Source: Flavobacteriales bacterium UBA6772 (GTDB lineage: Bacteria > Bacteroidota > Bacteroidia > Flavobacteriales > UBA7430). Taken from it: a stretch of 47,839 bases of DNA. Shown here in pieces: positions 8,816 through 17,760 of the stretch; the stretch's first letter is position 1, and each line of letters begins with the position of its first letter. A program made the translations under genes and the position numbers. The notes below the pieces were generated by a model. That model ran no database searches. It had not been told where the DNA came from and worked only from the letters and a program-made list of their open reading frames with translations. Location: positions 1 through 47,839 of the forward strand of contig CAJJAI010000009.1 in assembly GCA_905182215.1 (NCBI GenBank), in the 5' to 3' direction.

Positions 8816-9592
8816 TTAGTATGTTAATTCGAATAAATCGCGGTCTTCTACGAAGGGAAAACGCTTTCGGAAATCATCTAAATGCTTTTTTGACAGGGCA
8901 AATTCTACCCAACCCACTTCATTTTCTGGAGCAGTGGCTATTACATCACCCATCGGATCTAAGACCTGAGAATGGCCAGAATACGAAGCTTTATAACCAT
9001 CTACACCAACTCTATTTACCCCAATTGTATACGCCTGATTTTCTACAGCTCTGGCTTGTAATAATATATCCCAAGCGGCAATTCTTTTGCTAGGCCAATT
9101 GGCTATATAGAAACACAAATCGTAGTTCACATCGTTTCTAGAAAAAACTGGAAAGCGTAAATCGTAACAGATTAGTGGGCAAATTCGCCAGCCTTTATAC
9201 TCTATAATTAATCTTTTTGTTCCTGCAGTAAAATGTTTTTGTTCGTTTATTAAACTAAACAAATGTCTTTTATCGTAAGTTTTAATTAGTCCGCTAGGCT
9301 CTACCCATACTAAGCGATTGTAAATATTTCCGGCTTCATTTATCATGAGAGAACCACAAATAACAGTCTGTTGTTTAATAGCCATTTCTTTCATCCATGC
9401 CACAGTCTCACCATCCATAGACTCTGCCAAATGAGTTGCTTCTACAGAAAAACCGGTTGTAAACATCTCGGGTAGCAGAATGATGTCGGCTGTTTTAACC
9501 GAGGCAAAATATAGTTCTATTTTATTCCTGTTTTTTAATGGATACTCCCAAGTTATATCAAATTGAAGTAAGGCTATTTTTAAATTTTCCAT
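8816..9592 (-). CDS. Nitrilase-family amidohydrolase, omega-amidase (YafV/Nit2) type
   Basis: Carbon-nitrogen hydrolase of 258 residues. The Glu-Lys-Cys triad is E42 (LLPEMFTTGFS), K108 (TYDKRHLFS) and C142 (PLICYDLRFP). The pattern resembles YafV/Nit2 omega-amidases, which hydrolyse alpha-ketoglutaramate or alpha-ketosuccinamate formed by transaminases and in methionine salvage. The protein is cytoplasmic. It is the first gene of a two-gene unit with the GDPD lipoprotein, though no functional link is evident. Family call firm; substrate inferred. Confidence 0.88.
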   Translation of the reverse strand: MENLKIALLQFDITWEYPLKNRNKIELYFASVKTADIILLPEMFTTGFSVEATHLAESMDGETVAWMKEMAIKQQTVICGSLMINEAGNIYNRLVWVEPSGLIKTYDKRHLFSLINEQKHFTAGTKRLIIEYKGWRICPLICYDLRFPVFSRNDVNYDLCFYIANWPSKRIAAWDILLQARAVENQAYTIGVNRVGVDGYKASYSGHSQVLDPMGDVIATAPENEVGWVEFALSKKHLDDFRKRFPFVEDRDLFELTY

Positions 9593-9670
9593 GCAAATAG
9601 AATTTGATTAATCAGAATATCAAATCTACTCTAATTAATATTTGAGCTAATGGAAAAACAGAATAATTCC

Positions 9671-9678
9671 TATCTTTG
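9671..9678 (+). promoter_or_regulatory. -7 element upstream of the T9SS cargo gene
   Basis: TATCTTTG is a perfect TAnnTTTG match. A TTTG at 9641-9644 is 26 nt upstream, slightly farther than usual for -33. The implied leader is about 17 nt before the ATG at 9702. Confidence 0.5.
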
Positions 9679-9701
9679 AAAGAATCAATAAATATTTCGA
9701 A

Positions 9702-10658
9702 ATGAAAAAACATATATTTCTTCTAATCCTACTATTTGTGAGCAACTACATTTTTTCTCAAAGTGTAAATTACTATTTTGAGCAGTTCACACATACTTAT
9801 AGCAATCTATCCAATCCTATCAGCATAAATAATGGTGAGGTTTGGGATGATCCAGACTATGGTATACCTATAGGATTTGACTTTTCAATATTCAACCACA
9901 CCACAGATTCACTCTTTTTTGGAGGTGGACTTGGTGGCTCAATATTGGACACAACGCTGAATAACATTATATATGCTAGCGGTGCAGACCTTGCAGACAG
10001 AGCATACAATATGAATAGTAATACTTCATTATCACCCATTTCGTATCAAACTAATGGTGAGCTCGGGAAAAAGATTCTCAAAATAGAATGGCAAAATGCA
10101 GGGTTTTATGAAGATGAAAATGGGGATTATTATACAAACCTTCAATTGTGGTTATATGAGGGCTCTAATATGATTGAAATTCATCACGGGGCTTCTAATG
10201 TAGAAGCAATCTTTTACCTTTGGGAAGAAGATTTATGCGCACTCTTAGAAATGGATTGGGATACGGAGACTGCTAACGGATATGTGTTAGAAGAAACAGA
10301 TGAAAGCTATCAATTTGGGTTCCAAAATGTAGATGATTTTTTCGAACCTAACACTTTTATAAATCCACCGCAAGAGGGTTCAGTATTCCGTTTTTATCCT
10401 GAAAACGCAATTGGCTTAATTGAAAAAGAAATATCAAACATTAAAATATTCCCCAACCCTACTTCCGATTTCTTAAGCATCAAAAATGATAAAAAAGTAG
10501 AAATGAATTATAAGATCATTTCTATTGATGGGCGTACTATTATTCAAGGAAAATCATCAAAACAAAATATGCAAATTGATCTGAGAAGCTTGGATGCCGG
10601 GATGTACTTTTTTCATCAAAACACTCGAGCTAAATCTATTTCCTTTATCAAAAACTAA
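9702..10658 (+). CDS. Secreted protein with type IX secretion sorting domain
   Basis: A 318-residue exported protein. A signal peptide spans about residues 1-19 (MKKHIFLLILLFVSNYIFS). The C-terminal 75-80 residues form a type A T9SS sorting domain, with IKIFPNPTSDFLSI and the closing LDAGMYFFH stretch. Such domains route proteins through the outer membrane for surface attachment or release. The body (about 20-235) is beta-rich and acidic and was not matched to a known enzyme. The gene appears monocistronic or leads the following GNAT gene by 4 nt. Confidence 0.87.
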   Translation: MKKHIFLLILLFVSNYIFSQSVNYYFEQFTHTYSNLSNPISINNGEVWDDPDYGIPIGFDFSIFNHTTDSLFFGGGLGGSILDTTLNNIIYASGADLADRAYNMNSNTSLSPISYQTNGELGKKILKIEWQNAGFYEDENGDYYTNLQLWLYEGSNMIEIHHGASNVEAIFYLWEEDLCALLEMDWDTETANGYVLEETDESYQFGFQNVDDFFEPNTFINPPQEGSVFRFYPENAIGLIEKEISNIKIFPNPTSDFLSIKNDKKVEMNYKIISIDGRTIIQGKSSKQNMQIDLRSLDAGMYFFHQNTRAKSISFIKN

Positions 10659-10662
10659 ATTC

Positions 10663-11166
10663 ATGACTGTAGTTTTTGAAACAGAAAGACTTAATCTCCG
10701 ACACTTGCAGGAAAATGATGGTGATGACTTCTACAAATTAATGAGCAATCAAAATGTTGTAATTTACACACCTAGTGCGGTTTTAAATCGAAAAGAAAGC
10801 GATTTAAAACTAGCATCATTAATGAATACAAATCACCATTTTTGGGCAGTTGAATTAAAAACCACAAAAGAGTTTATTGGCATCGCTGGATTAAAGATTC
10901 AATCTACCGCCATTGCTGAAATAGCCTACAGTATAAGAGAACAGTTTTGGTCAAAAGGTTATGGTGGAGAAATTGCCAAAGGCCTAATTAAATATGGATT
11001 TACTCATTTTAATTATTCCAAATTGTTAGCTTTTGCAGATCCAAAAAACAAAAACTCTCTTAAAATACTTTCTAAGCAAATGAATTATTTAGGCTGCTTT
11101 TACAGTGAGGAATACAAATGTGATGATGAAACTTTTGAGCTCACAAAAAAACAGTGGACACAATAA
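10663..11166 (+). CDS. GNAT family N-acetyltransferase
   Basis: A 167-residue GNAT of the RimJ/RimL-like type, transferring an acetyl group from acetyl-CoA to an amino group of unknown identity. It begins FETERLNLRHLQENDGDDFY, typical of this subgroup. The acetyl-CoA loop is in the region REQFWSKGYGGEIAKGLI, followed by NKNSLKIL. The ATG at 10663 is preferred over an earlier in-frame start at 10594 because the earlier one would overlap the T9SS domain coding region. The stop sits 1 nt from the convergent MmcQ gene end. Confidence 0.85.
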   Translation: MTVVFETERLNLRHLQENDGDDFYKLMSNQNVVIYTPSAVLNRKESDLKLASLMNTNHHFWAVELKTTKEFIGIAGLKIQSTAIAEIAYSIREQFWSKGYGGEIAKGLIKYGFTHFNYSKLLAFADPKNKNSLKILSKQMNYLGCFYSEEYKCDDETFELTKKQWTQ

Positions 11167-11167
11167 A

Positions 11168-11524
11168 TTAATCTAACAAAAATTCACTTTTCACTTTTTT
11201 AGACAACTTAGAAACAACTAATTCGTACGAATGATCTACTAATTCTTCAACGAGTTCTTTAGAAAGCTCCCCATCTATAACTAGAGTGTTCCAATGCTTT
11301 TTATTCATATGATAGCCAGGAATTACAGACTGATAACGCTCTCTTAGGTCAATTGCTTTTTCTGGATCACACTTCAAATTTACCTGCAATGGATGTTTTT
11401 CTAAACTGAACAATGCAAACATTTTTCCGGCTACTTTAACAACCAACGTATGCTCATCGAAAGGGAAACTTTCTGCTACGGTAGCTTTAGCTAAACAATA
11501 GCTTCTTAAATTTTCAATAGGCAT
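11168..11524 (-). CDS. MmcQ/YjbR family protein
   Basis: A 118-residue cytoplasmic protein of the MmcQ/YjbR fold, a small CyaY-like family described as DNA-binding but with unclear role. Supporting features are the N-terminal LRSYCLAKATVAESFPFD, the LKCDPEKAIDLRERYQSVIPGY block and the KHWNTLVIDG segment. It is convergent with the GNAT gene and divergent from the small membrane protein gene. No terminator was seen between the convergent pair. Confidence 0.88.
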   Translation of the reverse strand: MPIENLRSYCLAKATVAESFPFDEHTLVVKVAGKMFALFSLEKHPLQVNLKCDPEKAIDLRERYQSVIPGYHMNKKHWNTLVIDGELSKELVEELVDHSYELVVSKLSKKVKSEFLLD

Positions 11525-11577
11525 AATTTGTATATTTAGAGAGATTGTCTAAATTTAATCACAAATTATTAAATCTG

Positions 11578-11856
11578 ATGGACTTAGAAAACTTAAAAAA
11601 GGAAAATCTTCCTGAGCTTTTAAAGAGTATTAAAAAGAATAGGAATAAGATAAAAGCGACCAGAGCAATCACCTATGTTTTTGATGTGATTATAATTATG
11701 GCTGCATTGTTGTATTTTTTCGACATCAACTTCTCAAAATGGCTTTTACTTCCAGCAGCAGCATCTGTAATATTACACACAAGACTTGCAGAATTATACG
11801 AACGAAAATGCATCCTAAAACAGCAAGAAGTGATTTTAAAACACCTAAATAAATAA
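11578..11856 (+). CDS. Small hypothetical membrane protein
   Basis: A 92-residue protein I do not recognise. A Lys-rich N-terminal helix (about 1-30) is followed by two likely membrane segments (about 31-48 and 54-68) and a charged C-terminal helix. I chose the ATG at 11578. A TTG at 11545 would start near the expected transcription start of a weak -7 element, TATATTTA at 11531-11538. The gene stands alone between divergent mmcQ-type and purH genes. No function is assigned. Confidence 0.65.
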   Translation: MDLENLKKENLPELLKSIKKNRNKIKATRAITYVFDVIIIMAALLYFFDINFSKWLLLPAAASVILHTRLAELYERKCILKQQEVILKHLNK

Positions 11857-11959
11857 GGGTGAATTTATCCGTTTTTAGGCTTAATCATTCCTTCCATTTT
11901 CTTCCTAAAATAGTTTTAAATTTGAGCTACTATTAAGCAATATTTTAAAAGCGAATTTC

Positions 11960-11967
11960 TACTTTTG
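11960..11967 (+). promoter_or_regulatory. -7 element of purH
   Basis: TACTTTTG is a perfect TAnnTTTG match. It places the transcription start near 11972, leaving about 27 nt before the TTG at 11999. No in-frame ATG exists between them, which supports the TTG start. The 142-bp gap also holds a weak inverted repeat, TTTTAGG (11873-11879) with CCTAAAA (11904-11910). Confidence 0.6.
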
Positions 11968-11998
11968 CATAAGTATTAAGCATCTCAAAATTAAAGCT

Positions 11999-13513
11999 TT
12001 GAAAAAAATTCAAAACGCCCTTATCTCGGTTTTTCACAAAGACCGATTAGAACCAATTATTGAAGAATTAAACCGTTTAGGTGTAACTATTTACTCTACT
12101 GGAGGAACTCAAAAATTTATTGAGGATCTTGGAGTTTCCGTTGTACCGGTAGAAGACCTTACAAGCTACCCTTCTATTTTAGGTGGTCGTGTAAAAACAC
12201 TTCACCCAAATGTATTCGGTGGTATTTTAGCTCGTAGACATGAAGCCAACGATTTAAAACAATTAGAGGAATACAAAATACCTGAGCTTGACTTAGTGAT
12301 TGTAGATCTTTATCCTTTTGAAGACACCGTTTCTTCGGGTGCGTCAGAGCAAGATATAATTGAAAAAATAGACATCGGTGGGATTTCTTTAATCCGTGCG
12401 ACTGCAAAGAATTTTAGAGATACTCTAATCGTTCCTTCGAGAGAAAATTACCAAGAGACTTTAGACATTTTATCAAGTCAAGATGGTGCAACTACCTTAG
12501 AGCAGCGGAAAGCATTTGCTTCTAAAGCATTCAATATTTCTTCGCATTACGACACCGCAATTTTCAACTACTTTAACGATGGTTCTATTACTGCATTAAA
12601 GCAGAGTATACAAGAATCTAAAACACTTCGCTACGGAGAAAACCCTCACCAAGAAGGTACTTTCTACGGTAAGCTAGACGAAATGTTTGATAAATTGAAC
12701 GGTAAAGAATTATCGTACAACAATCTATTAGATGTAGATGCAGCTGTAAATTTAATGGCTGAATTTACCGACACTACTTTTGCGGTACTAAAACACAATA
12801 ATGCTTGTGGTTTAGCTACTCGCGAAAACCTTACAGACGCTTGGAAAGATGCACTTGCTGCAGATCCAGTTTCTGCTTTTGGTGGTGTGTTGATAACTAA
12901 TAGAAAAGTGGACGCAAAAACTGCGGAGGAAATTCATAAATTGTTCTTCGAAGTAATTATTGCTCCAGCTTACGACGAGGCTGCTTTAGACTTATTTAAA
13001 ACAAAGAAAAATCGCGTCGTTCTTGTACAGAAAGAAGTAGTAATGCCTACTAAAACAGTACGTACTATTTTGAACGGTGTTTTAGAACAAGACAAAGACA
13101 CGAAAACAGATGCCATTGCAGACATGAAAGATGTGTGTAATGTACTTGCTACAGAAGATCAAAAATCTGATTTAGCCTTTGCTTCTAAACTTTGTAAAAA
13201 CACTAAATCAAACACAATAATTTTTGCTAAAAACAAGCAATTAATTTCTTGTGGTGTAGGACAAACTTCTCGTGTAGACGCTTTAAAACAAGCAATTGTA
13301 AAAGCAAAAGCTTTTGGTTTTGATCTTAACGGTGCTGTAATGGCTTCAGATGCATTTTTCCCTTTCCCAGACTGTGTAGAAATTGCAGACAATGAAGGAA
13401 TAAAAGCAGTTATTCAACCAGGTGGATCAATTAAAGATCAATTATCTATTGATTACTGTAATGAAAATGGAATGGCGATGGTATTTACCGGAACTAGACA
13501 CTTCAAACACTAA
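11999..13513 (+). CDS. purH: Bifunctional AICAR formyltransferase / IMP cyclohydrolase
   Basis: PurH performs the last two steps of IMP synthesis. At 504 residues it is full length. The N-terminal MGS-like IMP cyclohydrolase domain is seen in ALISVFHKD, TGGTQKFIEDLG and GGRVKTLHPNVFGGILARR. The AICAR formyltransferase domain has LRYGENPHQ and the catalytic Lys-His in LKHNNACG (about 265-272), and ends in TGTRHFKH. Translation appears to begin at TTG, since no in-frame ATG lies upstream. A hairpin terminator follows at 13527, so it is probably monocistronic. Confidence 0.97.
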   Translation: MKKIQNALISVFHKDRLEPIIEELNRLGVTIYSTGGTQKFIEDLGVSVVPVEDLTSYPSILGGRVKTLHPNVFGGILARRHEANDLKQLEEYKIPELDLVIVDLYPFEDTVSSGASEQDIIEKIDIGGISLIRATAKNFRDTLIVPSRENYQETLDILSSQDGATTLEQRKAFASKAFNISSHYDTAIFNYFNDGSITALKQSIQESKTLRYGENPHQEGTFYGKLDEMFDKLNGKELSYNNLLDVDAAVNLMAEFTDTTFAVLKHNNACGLATRENLTDAWKDALAADPVSAFGGVLITNRKVDAKTAEEIHKLFFEVIIAPAYDEAALDLFKTKKNRVVLVQKEVVMPTKTVRTILNGVLEQDKDTKTDAIADMKDVCNVLATEDQKSDLAFASKLCKNTKSNTIIFAKNKQLISCGVGQTSRVDALKQAIVKAKAFGFDLNGAVMASDAFFPFPDCVEIADNEGIKAVIQPGGSIKDQLSIDYCNENGMAMVFTGTRHFKH

Positions 13514-13526
13514 ATTTACATTTCAC

Positions 13527-13554
13527 AAGGAATACTCTTTGGAGCATTCCTTTT
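13527..13554 (+). terminator. Rho-independent terminator after purH
   Basis: AAGGAAT (13527-13533) pairs with ATTCCTT (13546-13552), and inside it CTC (13535-13537) pairs with GAG (13542-13544) around a 4-nt loop. A short T-run follows. It separates purH from mreB. Confidence 0.75.
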
Positions 13555-13586
13555 ATACTTATTAATACCCTAAACAAGAATAAATC

Positions 13587-14612
13587 ATGGGATTGTTCGA
13601 CTTCATGACTCAAGATATTGCAATAGATCTTGGAACAGCAAATACACTTATCATTCATAACGATAAAGTTGTTGTAGATCAACCATCCATTGTTGCCATT
13701 GACCGAAAAACCGATAAAATAATTGCGGTAGGTACAAGGGCACAACAGATGCATGGAAAATCTCATGATGGTATTAAAATAGTTAGACCTCTTAAAGATG
13801 GCGTTATTGCCGATTTTGGTGCTTCAGAACAAATGATTCGAGAATTGGTGAAAAGCATTCCCAATCTTCGCAATAGATTCTTCTCTCCATCTTTGAGAAT
13901 GGTTATTTGTATTCCTTCGGGAATTACGCAAGTAGAAGAAAGAGCTGTAAAAGATTCTGCAGAACAAGTTGGCGCTAAAGAAGTCTACTTAATTCACGAG
14001 CCTATGGCAGCAGCTATAGGTATTGGAATTGATGTTCTTGAACCTAAAGGAAACATGATTATTGACATAGGCGGTGGTACTACAGAAATTGCTGTATTAG
14101 CATTGGGTGGTATTGTATGCGACAAGTCTATTAAAGTTGCTGGAGATGTATTTACCAGCGATATTGTTTACTATATGCGTACCCAACACAATTTATTTGT
14201 GGGTGAAAGAACCGCAGAGAAAGTTAAAATTCATGTGGGTTCTGCAGTAGAAGATTTGGAAAACCCTCCAGAAGATTACCCCGTTCAAGGGCGTGATTTA
14301 ATGACTGGAAAACCAAAACAAATTACAGTGTCGAGTGGTGAAATAGCGAAGGCATTAAACAAATCTATTATTCAGGTAGAAGATGCTGTTATGCAAGCAC
14401 TAGCATTAACTCCTCCGGAATTAGCAGCCGACATTTACAATACGGGTATTTACTTAGCCGGTGGTGGATCAATGCTTAGAGGATTAGATGATAGAATATC
14501 TAAAAAAACTGAACTTCCTGTTTACGTTGCCGAAGATCCACTTAGAGCAGTAGTTCGTGGTACAGGTATAGCACTTAAAAATATTGAATCTTTCAGTTTC
14601 TTAATGAAATAG
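13587..14612 (+). CDS. mreB: Rod shape-determining actin homologue MreB
   Basis: MreB polymerises under the inner membrane and guides the elongation peptidoglycan machinery. The 341 residues carry actin-fold nucleotide motifs: phosphate 1 in IAIDLGTANTLI, phosphate 2 in IIDIGGGTTEIAVLALGG, and the adenosine loop in GIYLAGGGSMLRGL. The N-terminus MGLFDFMTQD provides the membrane-contacting region. It leads the operon mreB-mreC-mreD-mrdA-rodA, all in one direction with short gaps or overlaps. Confidence 0.98.
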   Translation: MGLFDFMTQDIAIDLGTANTLIIHNDKVVVDQPSIVAIDRKTDKIIAVGTRAQQMHGKSHDGIKIVRPLKDGVIADFGASEQMIRELVKSIPNLRNRFFSPSLRMVICIPSGITQVEERAVKDSAEQVGAKEVYLIHEPMAAAIGIGIDVLEPKGNMIIDIGGGTTEIAVLALGGIVCDKSIKVAGDVFTSDIVYYMRTQHNLFVGERTAEKVKIHVGSAVEDLENPPEDYPVQGRDLMTGKPKQITVSSGEIAKALNKSIIQVEDAVMQALALTPPELAADIYNTGIYLAGGGSMLRGLDDRISKKTELPVYVAEDPLRAVVRGTGIALKNIESFSFLMK

Positions 14613-14625
14613 CCCATTACTAAAC

Positions 14626-15429
14626 ATGCGTAATTTAATTGCATTTTTCATCAGGCATCACGTATTCTTCGTGTTTTTCCTTCTGGAAATTATCGCTGTA
14701 GGGATGCTAATTCAAAGCCATTATTATCAAGCTTCTCGATTTGCCAGCTCATCATCTGCTTGGTCCGGACAGATGCTCGAAGGCTACAATAATTCTACAG
14801 AATACTTTTCTCTAAAAGAAATAAATCAACTTTTAGCAGAAGAAAACGCGAGATTAAAAACAATGAGAACTAGTACTAAGTCTGATTCTATTGTTTTTAC
14901 AAACAATCAATACCAGTACATTTCCGCGAAAGTAATAAAGAACTCGTACAACAAACGAAACAATTATTTAAGCCTAAACAAAGGGTCTTTACACGGTTTA
15001 GAAAATGGGATGGGAGTTTGCACCCAACAAGGTGTAGTAGGTATTATTAGAGATGTGAGCGAACATTACGCAACTGTAATGAGTATACTTAATAAAAACA
15101 CCGTTATCAGCACCCGATTTAGTAAATCAAACCACTTTGGAGAATTACATTGGGATGGTAAATCTGCTGATTTTGCGCAACTACAATCGATAGAAAAGTA
15201 CGTGCAAATTTCTGTTGGAGATAGCCTGGTAACCAATAGTTATTCGAGTATTTTTCCAGAAGGAATACCAATTGGAACCATAAATAGGTTTGAACGAGAA
15301 AGCACAGAAAACTTCTATTCCATTGAGGTAGATTTAAGTGTGGACTATAGAAATATAGACTTTGTATACGTCATCAAAGACATGCTAAAAGAAGAACGTA
15401 AAACCTTAGAAAAGAATCAAATTGAATAA
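14626..15429 (+). CDS. mreC: Rod shape-determining protein MreC
   Basis: MreC is a periplasmic scaffold that activates PBP2-RodA. The 267 residues contain one N-terminal membrane segment (about 10-30), a coiled-coil region (about 58-75) and the beta-rich MreC domain, seen in LSLNKGSLHGLENGMGVCTQQGVVG and VGDSLVTNSYSSIFPEGIPIG (each read in parts). It follows mreB by 13 nt and overlaps mreD by 8 nt. Confidence 0.95.
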   Translation: MRNLIAFFIRHHVFFVFFLLEIIAVGMLIQSHYYQASRFASSSSAWSGQMLEGYNNSTEYFSLKEINQLLAEENARLKTMRTSTKSDSIVFTNNQYQYISAKVIKNSYNKRNNYLSLNKGSLHGLENGMGVCTQQGVVGIIRDVSEHYATVMSILNKNTVISTRFSKSNHFGELHWDGKSADFAQLQSIEKYVQISVGDSLVTNSYSSIFPEGIPIGTINRFERESTENFYSIEVDLSVDYRNIDFVYVIKDMLKEERKTLEKNQIE

Positions 15430-15931
15430 GACCTTAACACATATTATTCGCTTTTTCAGTTTAGTAGCATTTCAGGTGTTTTTCTTAAACAATGTTCAAA
15501 TTAGCGGTTACCTAAACCCGTACGTTTACATTCTATTTATCATGTTACTTCCACCAAAGCTACCCAAAGCGATGGTTTTAATATTGGGTTTTGGGATGGG
15601 ATTAACAATGGATATTTTTGCCGACAGTTATGGTATTCATACGGCAGCTACTGTTTTACTGGCCTATATAAGACCAAATATTCTAGCACTCGTTTCTATT
15701 AAAGGTGGAGAAGATTTAGAAGCAATTAGTATTAAACAACTTCGTTTTGGTAGATTCTTTACCTACACTGGGCTATTATGTTTGATCCATCATTTTACTT
15801 TATTTTACTTAGAAGCTTTTCGACTAAATGAATTTATAGACACTTTTGGAAGAGCATTTTTTAGTACTATCATAAGCTTATCGCTAATCCTACTTATGGA
15901 ATCGCTTCGCTCAAATAAAAATAAGCGATGA
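15422..15931 (+). CDS. mreD: Rod shape-determining membrane protein MreD
   Basis: A 169-residue hydrophobic protein with about five membrane segments, in the canonical position between mreC and mrdA. Sequence conservation in MreD is low; the call rests on position, size and topology. Translation starts at a TTG inside the mreC stop region (8-nt overlap). The next in-frame ATG would remove about 40 residues. Its stop overlaps the mrdA ATG. Confidence 0.9.
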   Translation: MNKTLTHIIRFFSLVAFQVFFLNNVQISGYLNPYVYILFIMLLPPKLPKAMVLILGFGMGLTMDIFADSYGIHTAATVLLAYIRPNILALVSIKGGEDLEAISIKQLRFGRFFTYTGLLCLIHHFTLFYLEAFRLNEFIDTFGRAFFSTIISLSLILLMESLRSNKNKR

Positions 15932-17760
15932 GCAGAAATAAATTTGCAGATAGAAGACTCTTTTTTTATTTCCTTTTTGGTGGGAGCGCCGTACTCTTAT
16001 TAATTACTCTTTTTGGAATTCAGGTAATTAATAATTCATACAAAATTTCGGCAGAAAACAATGTTATAAAAGCGGTTACTATATATCCAGAACGAGGCTA
16101 TATATACGATCGAGAAGGGGTCTTATTAGTAACTAACCAAAGGGCATACGACTTAATGGTTACCCCAAGGCAAGTAAGACTATTAGACACATTAGCGCTT
16201 TGCGAAATTATCAATATAGACCTTGAGTATTTTAATAAAAATATTAAAATAGCCAAGCGCTATTCTACCCGGAAAGCCTCATTGTTTCTAAAAGAGATTT
16301 CCAAACAAACAGCAGCACAGCTGCAAGAACGCTTATACGAATTCCCTGGATTTTACCTACAAGAACGCACCATGCGACAGTACCCCGAAAGTAGTGCTGC
16401 ACATATTTTGGGCTATGTAAGTCAGGTACCAGACTATATTTTAAAAAAAGACGATTACTACAAGAGGAACGATAATTATGGAATCTCTGGAGTAGAGAGT
16501 TCTTATGAAAAAGACCTTCGTGGTGTGCAAGGAACACAATACCTTATTAGGGATGTATGGAACCGTCCAAAGGGTAGTTTTGCCAATGGGGAATACGACA
16601 GTCTAGCAGTAAACGGAAAAGATATTGAACTCAGTATCGACATTCAATTACAGGAATACGCCGAGCAATTAATGCTAAATAAAAAAGGAAGCATTGTAGC
16701 TATAGAACCATCTACCGGAGAAATTCTTTCTTTGGTAAGCAGCCCCTATTACGACCCTAACCTACTTGTAGGACGCTCGCGATCACCCAACTTTAACAGA
16801 ATGTATAAGGATGCTAACAAAGCCTTATTCGATAGAAGTTTATTAGCTGAATATCCACCAGGCTCAACCTTTAAATTGGTAAATGCACTTATTGGACTGC
16901 AAGAAGGGGTAATTTACGATGGAACACGATTTACCTGCGATGAGGGTTGGCGTTTTAGTGCCAAACTGAAAATTGGCTGTCATGCTCATAGATCGCCCTT
17001 AAACCTAATAGAATCTATCGAGCAGTCTTGTAACGCTTACTACTGCAATACATTTAGACGGATTATTGAAAAATATCCTACAGCTGCAGCAGGTTATGAA
17101 AATTGGAGAAACCATGTACTCAGCTTTGGTTTAGGGAAATTTCTAGACAACGATTTATACACTGGGAGACCTGGGAGAGTTCCCACTGTAGATTTTTACA
17201 ATAAACAATACGGAGAAAAAAGGTGGAAAGCACCAACTGTTATTTCTCTAGCGATAGGACAAGATGCTTTGGTAGTATCTCCAATACAAATGGCTAATAT
17301 GTGTGCAGTTATTGCAAATCGTGGACATTACTACACGCCACATATAGTTCGAAAAGTGGATGGAGCACCTCTAAACGACAGTACATATAGCGTTCCAAAA
17401 TATACGAGCATAGGTAAAAAACACTACAGCACCATTATAAACGGAATGGAAAGAGTGTTTATTGGTAAGCATGGAACGGCAAAAACAGCTCGTTTAAAAG
17501 ACATTGAAATATGTGGTAAAACAGGGACTGCAGAAAATCCACATGGCGATGACCATTCTATATTTATTGCTTTTGCACCTAAAGACAATCCGAAAATTGC
17601 ATTGGCAGTATATGTTGAAAACGGTGGCTGGGGTTCTACCTGGGCTGCACCAATAGCGAGTTTAATGATTGAGAAATACCTCACTGGTAAAATAAGCAAT
17701 ACCAAGCAGGAAGCATTTATCTTGAATGGAAACTTAATGAATACTGAAGATGCGAAATAA
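15928..17760 (+). CDS. mrdA: Penicillin-binding protein 2 (elongation transpeptidase)
   Basis: PBP2 cross-links new peptidoglycan during side-wall elongation, acting with RodA. The 610-residue protein has an N-terminal membrane anchor (about 11-32), a dimerisation/pedestal domain and a C-terminal transpeptidase. The active-site serine is S313 with K316 in PGSTFK, the second motif is SCN in EQSCNAYYCN, and the KTG motif is in CGKTGTAEN. The ATG overlaps the mreD stop (ATGA), and the end overlaps rodA by 11 nt, suggesting tight coupling of the pair. Confidence 0.97.
   Translation: MSRNKFADRRLFFYFLFGGSAVLLLITLFGIQVINNSYKISAENNVIKAVTIYPERGYIYDREGVLLVTNQRAYDLMVTPRQVRLLDTLALCEIINIDLEYFNKNIKIAKRYSTRKASLFLKEISKQTAAQLQERLYEFPGFYLQERTMRQYPESSAAHILGYVSQVPDYILKKDDYYKRNDNYGISGVESSYEKDLRGVQGTQYLIRDVWNRPKGSFANGEYDSLAVNGKDIELSIDIQLQEYAEQLMLNKKGSIVAIEPSTGEILSLVSSPYYDPNLLVGRSRSPNFNRMYKDANKALFDRSLLAEYPPGSTFKLVNALIGLQEGVIYDGTRFTCDEGWRFSAKLKIGCHAHRSPLNLIESIEQSCNAYYCNTFRRIIEKYPTAAAGYENWRNHVLSFGLGKFLDNDLYTGRPGRVPTVDFYNKQYGEKRWKAPTVISLAIGQDALVVSPIQMANMCAVIANRGHYYTPHIVRKVDGAPLNDSTYSVPKYTSIGKKHYSTIINGMERVFIGKHGTAKTARLKDIEICGKTGTAENPHGDDHSIFIAFAPKDNPKIALAVYVENGGWGSTWAAPIASLMIEKYLTGKISNTKQEAFILNGNLMNTEDAK

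Noticed and set aside
10594-10662. Upstream start for the GNAT gene
   Set aside because: It would overlap the conserved T9SS domain coding region, and the ATG at 10663 gives the typical GNAT N-terminus.
11873-11910. Riboswitch or terminator upstream of purH
   Set aside because: Only a 7-bp stem with a 24-nt loop and no recognisable purine or PRPP riboswitch core.
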